In this document: piece after piece, positions 8,222 through 14,129 of the stretch | How positions within the stretch are numbered: the first letter of the stretch is position 1 | Layout: the number at the start of each line of letters is the position of its first letter | Source: Clostridia bacterium | GTDB lineage: Bacteria; Bacillota; Clostridia; Oscillospirales; CAG-272 | Direction of reading: 5' to 3' | Length of the DNA stretch: 33,377 nt | NCBI GenBank assembly: GCA_017467815.1 | Contig: JAFUKI010000101.1 | Coordinates: 1-33,377, forward strand | Notes under the pieces: generated by a model | Told to the model about the DNA's origin: nothing | The model's database searches: none | What the model saw: only the letters and a program-made list of their open reading frames with translations | Made by a program: the position numbers and the translations under genes

Positions 8222-9253
8222 ATGATCGAACTGATTTCTCCCGTAATGTTTGCTGAAGTTTCGCTGCAAACCGCGGAACAGAAAGGCTTTCTGCAGGATG
8301 AAGAATATCGTGCAGCTATGGATGGGAATATGACGTATTGCTGGTATGATCTGGTTAAGGAAGGGTATGACCGGACGATTCCGCAGCCGGTCTCTTTCTC
8401 CTGGAAGGAAGAAGGAGAAGGGGACATTACGGGGTATTATTTCCTCCTTATAGCCGAAAACGAGGACATGGATTCCCCCTGGGTTTATATAACAAAAGAT
8501 CTTTCCCACGATGTATACAATCTGAAGGCAGGCACGCGGTATTACTGGTGTGTGCAGAGAAACGGAAAAAGAAGTGCGGTATTCTCTTTTGATACCCTAT
8601 CGGAGCTTCCGCGGTGTATCCGTATAGATGGAATTTCCAATATACGCGACATGGGTGGTTACAAAGTGGCTGGTGGGAAAATACGGCAGGGACTGGTATA
8701 TCGGGGCGGAGAATTGGAACTGCATATGCATCTGACTCCCGACGGTGCCGAAGAGATCCGCCGACTGGGGATCCGGACGGAACTGGATATGCGCGGTGAA
8801 GCGAGAGGACTGGTGGATCACACCACCCTTGAGCCTCTCGGTGTAAAACGTGCCTTTATCCCCAGCTGGCCTTACAAGGACGTATTCGACAAGCAGGAAC
8901 AAAACGCTCTCCACGCTTTCTTTAAGGTATTCACCTCCGCAAAGAATTATCCGATCTATTTCCACTGCTGGGGCGGTGCGGACCGTACAGGAACCTTTGC
9001 TTTTCTCCTCGGCGCATTCCTGGGGATGTCCATGGAAGATCTTATCACCGAATTTGAATTTACCAGTCTTTCGATCTGGGGGATCCGTACCCGAAATCAT
9101 CAGAATTTCCAAGAATTCCTGCATTTGTTTCAGGAATTGCCCGGCAGCAATCCCCAAGAAAAAGCAGTGGTGTATATGAAAAAACACGCCCGCATGACGG
9201 ACAAACAGCTGGATACAATATACAACCTTCTCGTTGAACCCGATGCAGATTGA
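8222..9253 (+). CDS. Tyrosine phosphatase-like protein with N-terminal beta-sandwich-like region
   Basis: The 343-residue protein contains the protein tyrosine phosphatase loop HCWGGADRTG (His248, Cys249, Arg255), matching HCX5R. It also has the N-terminal signature of the Y_phosphatase3 family, GISNIRDMGGY at about 138-148, and RGGEL. The roughly 120 residues before this resemble a fibronectin type III-like fold (YYWCVQRNGKRSAVFSFDT at its end). That assignment is tentative. No signal peptide is seen. Family members remove phosphate from phosphotyrosine, phosphoinositides or other phosphoesters, and the substrate here is unknown. An AAGGAG site 8 bases upstream supports the start. It stands alone between repeat copies B and C. 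Confidence 0.85.
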   Translation: MIELISPVMFAEVSLQTAEQKGFLQDEEYRAAMDGNMTYCWYDLVKEGYDRTIPQPVSFSWKEEGEGDITGYYFLLIAENEDMDSPWVYITKDLSHDVYNLKAGTRYYWCVQRNGKRSAVFSFDTLSELPRCIRIDGISNIRDMGGYKVAGGKIRQGLVYRGGELELHMHLTPDGAEEIRRLGIRTELDMRGEARGLVDHTTLEPLGVKRAFIPSWPYKDVFDKQEQNALHAFFKVFTSAKNYPIYFHCWGGADRTGTFAFLLGAFLGMSMEDLITEFEFTSLSIWGIRTRNHQNFQEFLHLFQELPGSNPQEKAVVYMKKHARMTDKQLDTIYNLLVEPDAD

Positions 9254-9269
9254 ATACATATTTTTGTTT

Positions 9270-9625
9270 CCTTCCCCTCAAAAACCATGCTTCGTCTCCC
9301 TCTTTTCCAAAGTTTTTGGAAAAAGGGAGATTTTTTCTTTCCTGCATAACCCCCCCGCCGAACTCCTCTGGTGAAAAAACATACTTCCGCCCATCGCCCA
9401 AACTGTGTAGCCTTCTCCACCGAGGCATACTTGCCTCAGGAGAAGGTGGCAGCCTTAAGGCTGACGGATGAGGTGTAACGTACGATTAGCACCTACTAAA
9501 TTGGTGCCAACCCAACCCCCCGTTCCCCTCACATTCCAAAGGAATATATCGTGCACCGCAGGTGTATCTCGCGCACCGCAGGTGTATCTCGCGCACCGTC
9601 AGGTGCATATCCCCCTCGCCGCCAA
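9270..9625 (-). repeat. Modular hairpin repeat, copy C (reverse, with tandem hairpin array)
   Basis: A reverse-orientation copy fills most of the gap after the phosphatase gene. It begins with a terminator hairpin (about 9294-9330, CTCCC pairing with GGGAG, followed by six T), which likely ends phosphatase transcription. It continues through the CTTCTCC/GGAGAAG stem enclosing GAGGCA/TGCCTC, CAGCCTTAAGGCTG (9450-9463), ATTCC/GGAAT-like sequence and a three-unit array of GCACC/GGTGC hairpins. Confidence 0.85.
9551..9611 (-). repeat. Three tandem ~20-bp hairpin units in repeat copy C
   Basis: Three consecutive units with a 20-bp period (9551-9570, 9571-9590, 9591-9611) each contain a small GCACC-N-GGTG hairpin followed by a TATCTCG-like constant piece. 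Other copies have one or two such units, sometimes with a different hairpin at the same place, so the array seems to expand, shrink and swap. Confidence 0.75.
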
Positions 9626-9700
9626 CTCAATAAAGATCCTGCCAAACGCCTGTTTCTCCGGAATGGTACGTTTGTTTTCTTATCATTACAAAAGAATATA

Positions 9701-9729
9701 TTGCATTTCCCCCGAAAATATGGTATCCT
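9701..9729 (+). promoter_or_regulatory. Promoter of the tandem esterase genes
   Basis: TTGCAT (9701-9706) and TATCCT (9724-9729) are 17 bp apart, 29 bases before the first esterase start. This fits the spacing of the other promoters in the window. Confidence 0.6.
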
Positions 9730-9758
9730 AATAAAAAAACCGGAATCAGGAGAAGACC

Positions 9759-10439
9759 ATGGAAAGAGTATTCATTCACGAAGCTGAATCGGAAATATGC
9801 GGAAAAATGGCAGGCATCATCACCACGCCTACGGGTTTCGATCCCACAAAGGAAAAACTGCCGGTAATCGTATTCCTCCACGGAATGGGTGAAAGAGGAA
9901 ACGGCTCGCCGGAAGAGCTTGAACGTGTAAAATGCAACGGTATTCCGCGGTATTTCTGTGCGGATCCGGACTATAAGGGACTGCGGGTGATCACCATGTC
10001 TCCCCAGTGTCCGTCCAATATGTTCTGGACGCACCTGATCTATCCTCTGATGAAGTGGATCAAAGATACCGTAAAGATGCTGAACGGTGACGAGGAACGG
10101 ATCGCCGTTACCGGACTTTCCATGGGCGGGTACGGAACATGGAATCTGCTGTGTACCTTCCCGGAAACCTTCTGCTGCGGCGCACCTGTCTGCGGCGGCG
10201 GCATCAGTCCGCTGGGATACAGCCTGGGCAAAGAGAAGATCCGTGTGTATCACAGTGCGGACGATCCGATTGTGCCCATTGATGAGTCTTTGGCAATGGT
10301 GGAAGAAGCACGGAAGCGCGGTGCGGATGTTACCTTTTTCGGGTATGACCATGTCGGTCATGCAAGCTGGGAGCCGGCGTACGGTGAGACAGACCTGATC
10401 GAATGGCTGGCATCACAGAAGCGCGGCGAAGGTAAGTGA
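9759..10439 (+). CDS. Alpha/beta-hydrolase esterase, first of a tandem pair
   Basis: The 226-residue protein is a compact serine esterase of the polyhydroxybutyrate-depolymerase/feruloyl-esterase-like alpha/beta-hydrolase group. The nucleophile is Ser121 in TGLSMGGYGTW, the oxyanion region is FLHGMGERG near the N-terminus, a likely acid is Asp168 or Asp169 (HSADDPIVP), and the likely catalytic His is His201 (DHVGHASW). There is no signal peptide, so it probably acts in the cytoplasm, perhaps on acylated sugars or small esters. AGGAGA precedes the start. The next gene, 9 bp downstream, is a paralogue. Confidence 0.85.
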   Translation: MERVFIHEAESEICGKMAGIITTPTGFDPTKEKLPVIVFLHGMGERGNGSPEELERVKCNGIPRYFCADPDYKGLRVITMSPQCPSNMFWTHLIYPLMKWIKDTVKMLNGDEERIAVTGLSMGGYGTWNLLCTFPETFCCGAPVCGGGISPLGYSLGKEKIRVYHSADDPIVPIDESLAMVEEARKRGADVTFFGYDHVGHASWEPAYGETDLIEWLASQKRGEGK

Positions 10440-10448
10440 GGTGGAGAT

Positions 10449-11120
10449 ATGGAAAGCGTATTCAGATATGAAACCAAGGTAGATGTGCTGGGGAATCTGG
10501 CAGGGATTATCACGACTCCGAAGGGATTTGATCCGGCGAAAGAGAAGCTGCCCGTAATTGTAAACCTCCACGGCGCCGGCGAAAGGGGAGACGGAAGTCC
10601 CGAACAGCTGAAGCGGATTCTGATCCAGCAGGGACTTGCGTATTATTTCTGGAACGATCCGGACTACAAGGGTCTGCGTGTGATCACGGTTTCGCCCCAG
10701 TGTCCCCAAGATATGTTCTGGACCCACCTGACCTTCCCTTTGATGCAGTGGATCGAATCGGCGGTGGCGCTGGTCAACGGAGACAGGAACCGCATTTCCG
10801 TCACCGGTCTGTCCATGGGCGGATATGCCACATGGGATCTGATGTGCACCTTCCCGGATTATTTCAGCTGCGGCGCTCCCGTCTGCGGCGGCGGCATCCC
10901 CGGCCTTGCCTTCAACCTCAAAGGTCAGAAAATATGGGCATTCCACAGTATCGACGACTCCATCGTTTCCTACAAATACTCCCTCGATATGGTAACCGCC
11001 GCCCGCCGCAACGGCGCTTCCATCAATTTCACCACCTACGACAAATACGACCACGGCTCCTGGACCCCCGCCTACCGCGACACCAACCTGATCGAATGGC
11101 TTGTTGAGCAGAGTAAGTGA
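10449..11120 (+). CDS. Alpha/beta-hydrolase esterase, second of a tandem pair
   Basis: This 223-residue protein is a clear paralogue of the preceding gene along its full length. It shares NLHGAGERG near the N-terminus, TGLSMGGYATWDLMC with the nucleophile Ser, APVCGGGIP, HSIDDSIV and a terminal LIEWL. The catalytic triad appears intact (His in DHGSW). The two genes are co-transcribed, with GGTGGAGA as ribosome site. The last ~250 bp use almost exclusively C-ending synonymous codons, whereas the matching part of the first copy does not. This gene abuts repeat copy D. The substrate is unknown and may differ from that of its twin. Confidence 0.85.
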   Translation: MESVFRYETKVDVLGNLAGIITTPKGFDPAKEKLPVIVNLHGAGERGDGSPEQLKRILIQQGLAYYFWNDPDYKGLRVITVSPQCPQDMFWTHLTFPLMQWIESAVALVNGDRNRISVTGLSMGGYATWDLMCTFPDYFSCGAPVCGGGIPGLAFNLKGQKIWAFHSIDDSIVSYKYSLDMVTAARRNGASINFTTYDKYDHGSWTPAYRDTNLIEWLVEQSK

Positions 11121-11127
11121 GTTTCTT

Positions 11128-11515
11128 GGGATTTCTTGGGGAAGGGAGAAAAACTTTTTGCGAAAAAGCTTTTCTCCCTTCCCCAAACCCCATCCCTCTT
11201 TTCAAAAAACTTTGAATATATAGGATGATTTTGTTTCTGCATAAACCAAAGTCTGTCTGACTCCACTGGTGAAGACCGTACTCCCGACAATCGCCCAACT
11301 TGTAAGCCTCCCTCCGAGGCATACCTGCCTCAAGGGAGGTGGCGCGCGAAGCGTGACGGAAGGAGCCTGCGTAACGATACGGTTTTGCTGTTATTACGTA
11401 TACGCACTCTCCCCCAGTCACCTAACGGTGCCACCCCCTTGAGAATGACGGATGAGGTGTAACGTACGATTTGAACCTCCTAAATTGATGATAATCCAAA
11501 TCCTCCACGAATGTA
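11128..11515 (-). repeat. Modular hairpin repeat, copy D (reverse, composite)
   Basis: This reverse copy starts 8 bp after the second esterase. Its first terminator hairpin is nearly perfect (11136-11186, TTGGGGAAGGGAGAAAA with its complement, inner CTTTTT/AAAAAG). Further on are the CCACTGGTGAA motif, a CCTCCCT/AGGGAGG stem enclosing GAGGCA/TGCCTC, and a CGCGC-GAA-GCGTG hairpin. The terminal GACGGA...GTAACG segment then occurs twice (from 11355 and from 11447), so the copy looks like two partial units joined. Confidence 0.82.
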
Positions 11516-11593
11516 TACGCTTCTGTATACGTTTTTACTTCCGAATCCAATCCAGACAAATTCCGCAAACGTAAAAAAAGGAGAAAGAATAAA

Positions 11594-12595
11594 ATGCAAT
11601 ACCTTACCTGCGATTACATGAACGGCGCACATCCGGAAATACTGAAACGTATGACGGAAGAAAACTTCCAGGCACGAAGCGGATACGGAGAAGATGAAGT
11701 ATGCCGGCGTGCGAAAGAGAAGATCCGCGAAGCCTGCGGAGATCCCTCTGCGGATATATATTTCCTCGTCGGGGGAACACAGACCAATTCCACCGTTATT
11801 GCAGCCATGCTGGAATCCTACGAAGGTGTTGTGGCGGCAGAGACGGGGCATATTGCCCAGCATGAATCGGGTGCGGTCGAGTACACGGGACACAAGGTAC
11901 TGACTCTGCCCCAGCATTACGGAAAAATCGACGCCGGTGAGCTGGCGGCATATATGGAAAATTTCTACGGGGATGCGAATCATGAGCATATGGTATTTCC
12001 GGGGATGGTGTATATCTCCCATCCGACGGAATACGGTACTCTGTACACCAAAACTGAGCTGACGGCGATCGCGGATATTTGCCGGCAGTATGATATGCCT
12101 TTGTTTTTGGACGGTGCGCGTCTGGGGTACGGGCTGATGAGTTTTGACACCGATCTGACTCTGCGGGATATTACGGCATTGTGCGATGTGTTCTACATTG
12201 GCGGGACAAAGGTAGGTGCGCTGTTCGGCGAAGCGGTGGTTTTCCCCCGTCACGGTGCGCCGAAGCATTTTATGACCATTGTAAAACAGCACGGTGCGCT
12301 TCTTGCCAAGGGTTGGCTGTTGGGTCTGCAGTTTGACACTTTATTTACGGATGATCTGTATTTCCGGATCTCCCGTCATGCGATCGAGGAAGCGGAGAAG
12401 GTCAAGGCGTGGGTACGGAAAAACGGCTACCGCTTCTGGCTGGAAACGCCGACGAATCAGCAGTTTATTATTGTGGATCCGGAAGAAAAAGCACGGCTCA
12501 GCGAGCAGGTGACTTTTGATTTCTGGGAACAGTGCGGCGAGGAAACGGTTGTACGGCTGGCGACGGCTTGGTATACGGAGTTTTCGGATATGTGA
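11594..12595 (+). CDS. Threonine aldolase-like PLP enzyme
   Basis: The 333-residue protein belongs to fold-type I PLP enzymes of the beta-eliminating lyase/threonine aldolase group. It has FLVGGTQTNSTVI near the N-terminus, ETGHIAQHESGAVE, PLFLDGARLGYGL (Asp binding the pyridine nitrogen) and YIGGTKVGALFGE, whose Lys206 should hold the cofactor. Low-specificity threonine aldolases split L-threonine or L-allo-threonine to glycine and acetaldehyde. Related lyases cannot be excluded. AAGGAG precedes the start. The gene is alone between repeat D and its own terminator at 12605. Confidence 0.87.
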   Translation: MQYLTCDYMNGAHPEILKRMTEENFQARSGYGEDEVCRRAKEKIREACGDPSADIYFLVGGTQTNSTVIAAMLESYEGVVAAETGHIAQHESGAVEYTGHKVLTLPQHYGKIDAGELAAYMENFYGDANHEHMVFPGMVYISHPTEYGTLYTKTELTAIADICRQYDMPLFLDGARLGYGLMSFDTDLTLRDITALCDVFYIGGTKVGALFGEAVVFPRHGAPKHFMTIVKQHGALLAKGWLLGLQFDTLFTDDLYFRISRHAIEEAEKVKAWVRKNGYRFWLETPTNQQFIIVDPEEKARLSEQVTFDFWEQCGEETVVRLATAWYTEFSDM

Positions 12596-12604
12596 AATAA
12601 AAAT

Positions 12605-12653
12605 GAGCTGTAATCTTTTGTTTAGGGATACGGAAGATTACGGCTCTTTTTTT
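12605..12653 (+). terminator. Intrinsic terminator of the threonine aldolase gene
   Basis: A 13-bp stem with one wobble (GAGCTGTAATCTT at 12605-12617 with 12634-12646) is followed by seven T (12647-12653). It lies 10 bases after the stop codon. Confidence 0.88.
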
Positions 12654-12654
12654 A

Positions 12655-13225
12655 GTGGGGATGGGGGAGATGCACCTGACGGTGCGCGAGATACACCTGC
12701 GGTGTGCGATATATTCCTTCGGAATGTGGGGGAACGGGGGGGATTGGGTTATAATTGGGTTATCACCAATTTAGGAAGTTCTAATTGTTCGTTACACCTC
12801 ATCCACCACTTCGTGGTCCCCCTTCTCCCTCTGGAGAAGGCTACGCAGTTTGGGCGATTGGGGGGGAGGTTGGTTTTTCACCAGTGGAGTTTGTCGGTTT
12901 TGGTTTTGGTGGATGGCTGTAGGAAAAACTTTAAATATAACCCTTGGATTACTATATCACGTACCCAAAGAAGCCGGCGTGGGTAAGTTGCGGAGTTTGT
13001 CTTGACAAACTCCAGAAGTTGCTACGCAACTTCAAGGGTCTCGGTGGTCCCTGATTTCCATCTCCACTACTTCTGACGCTCTGCAATAACTATATCCTAA
13101 CGCACAGCACCACCTGCGGGAGCCACCCCCCATTCAGAGAACCAAAACCCCACCCATCCAATAAACCCCTCATGAAAGTTTTTGCGGAGCTTTTTTCAAA
13201 AAGCGACCCCGTTCCCCCGTTCCCC
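12655..13225 (+). repeat. Modular hairpin repeat, copy E (forward, long form)
   Basis: A forward copy with the usual hairpins at the left: two GCACC-type units (about 12671-12705), ATTCC/GGAAT, ACCAC-TTC-GTGGT (12805-12817), CTTCTCC/GGAGAAG, and CACCAGTGGAG. The usual terminator modules are replaced by a ~300-bp extended module ending with a GCTTTTT/AAAAAGC hairpin. It contains nested stems GGAGTTTGTC/GACAAACTCC and GAAGTTGC/GCAACTTC. The same extended module occurs inverted in copy F. No gene is seen here. Confidence 0.82.
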
Positions 13226-13227
13226 TA

Positions 13228-13256
13228 TTGCCAAAACCGACCAAATGTGATATACT
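13228..13256 (+). promoter_or_regulatory. Extended -10 promoter of the YczE-like gene
   Basis: TTGCCA (13228-13233) and TATACT (13251-13256) are separated by 17 bp, with TGA directly before the -10 (extended -10). It begins immediately after repeat copy E. Confidence 0.8.
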
Positions 13257-13271
13257 ATACCCATCAGCTTT

Positions 13272-13304
13272 CGCCGTTTCTTTATCAAACGGCGGGGGCT
13301 TTTT
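13272..13304 (+). terminator. Terminator-like hairpin in the leader of the YczE-like gene
   Basis: A perfect 8-bp stem CGCCGTTT/AAACGGCG (13272-13279 with 13287-13294, 7-base loop), four further G, C and five T lie between the promoter and the ribosome site, starting only about 10 bases after the expected transcript start. It could attenuate expression. No leader peptide or ligand-binding domain is visible. Confidence 0.55.
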
Positions 13305-13323
13305 CAGTGTTTTGGAGGTATTT

Positions 13324-13983
13324 ATGAAGAAGATTACTTTTGTTTCCTTTTTGGCTTATGTGCTGGGGCTGGTGTTTTTGCCGCTGGGGGTGGCTTTGGT
13401 GGAACGGGCGGATGTGGGGGTGTCCATGATCGTGGCGCCGGCTTATGTGGTGTACCGGTTTTTGAGTGAGCGGCTGACGTGGTTTACTTTTGGGATGGCG
13501 GAATATTTGCTGCAGGCGGTGCTGCTGGTGGGGATGATGATCGTCCTGCGGCGGTTCAGAGTGTCGTACCTCTTCTCCTTTATCACCGTACTGCTGTATG
13601 GCGCCATTCTTGACCTGTGGATGATTCCCGTGGCTTACATACCGGCGGATGCTCTGTGGATGCGGCTGGCGCTGTTTGTGGTGGGACTGCTGGTTACGGC
13701 GCTTGGGGTGGCGTTTTTCTTCCATACCACCATTCCGCCGGAAGTGTATGAACTGTTCGTGAAGGAGATCTCCACCGAAAAAGGCATTCCCCTGACCAAA
13801 TTCAAGACAACCTATGACTGCTGCAGCTGCGTGGCGGGGGTTGTTCTCTCCTTTGCCCTGTTCGGATTCGGTGTATTCGTGGGCATCAAGTGGGGTACGG
13901 TGGTCACCGCGCTTATCAACGGCTGGATAATCGGACTTTGTTCCAAAGCCATCGGAAAAATCTTTGGCAGCATTGCCGGATAA
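13324..13983 (+). CDS. YczE/DUF6198-like integral membrane protein
   Basis: The 219-residue protein is almost entirely hydrophobic, with about five or six membrane segments. It opens like YczE/YyaS-family proteins (GLVFLPLGVALVERADVGVSMIV) and matches clostridial proteins annotated as DUF6198. A conserved-looking cytosolic patch EVYELFVKEISTEKGIPLTKFKT precedes a CCSC motif and the last two segments. Function is unknown; relatives have been placed near transport and regulation genes. GGAGG 5 bases before ATG 13324 fixes the start. Its first ~250 bp use mainly G-ending codons, opposite to the bias near most repeat-adjacent gene ends. Confidence 0.75.
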   Translation: MKKITFVSFLAYVLGLVFLPLGVALVERADVGVSMIVAPAYVVYRFLSERLTWFTFGMAEYLLQAVLLVGMMIVLRRFRVSYLFSFITVLLYGAILDLWMIPVAYIPADALWMRLALFVVGLLVTALGVAFFFHTTIPPEVYELFVKEISTEKGIPLTKFKTTYDCCSCVAGVVLSFALFGFGVFVGIKWGTVVTALINGWIIGLCSKAIGKIFGSIAG

Positions 13984-14078
13984 CCCCGTTTTCACCGATT
14001 TCTGACCGATATTATAAAAATCCCCATAAAAGTTTAAAAAATACACTTTATTTCTCCGCGGCATTTGGTGTATCATAG

Positions 14079-14084
14079 TATAAT
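14079..14084 (+). promoter_or_regulatory. Possible -10 box before the activase gene
   Basis: A perfect TATAAT lies 45 bases upstream of the chosen start. No good -35 box is present at 16-18 bp, so this is a weak call. Read-through from the preceding gene is possible because no terminator separates them. Confidence 0.35.
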
Positions 14085-14129
14085 AAGTATATTTTGGGCT
14101 TTTGCCCTTTTGATAAATTGAGGTTGATG

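Noticed and set aside
9551..9611. CRISPR-like tandem array
   Set aside because: There are only three units with a 20-bp period, no unique spacers and no cas genes. The units are hairpin modules of the dispersed repeat.
12655..13225. Insertion sequence with its own transposase
   Set aside because: No open frame in any long-form copy resembles a transposase, and the sequence is a chain of palindromes.
13261..13323. Riboswitch upstream of the YczE-like gene
   Set aside because: The leader is too short for a known aptamer and only a simple hairpin with a T run is visible.
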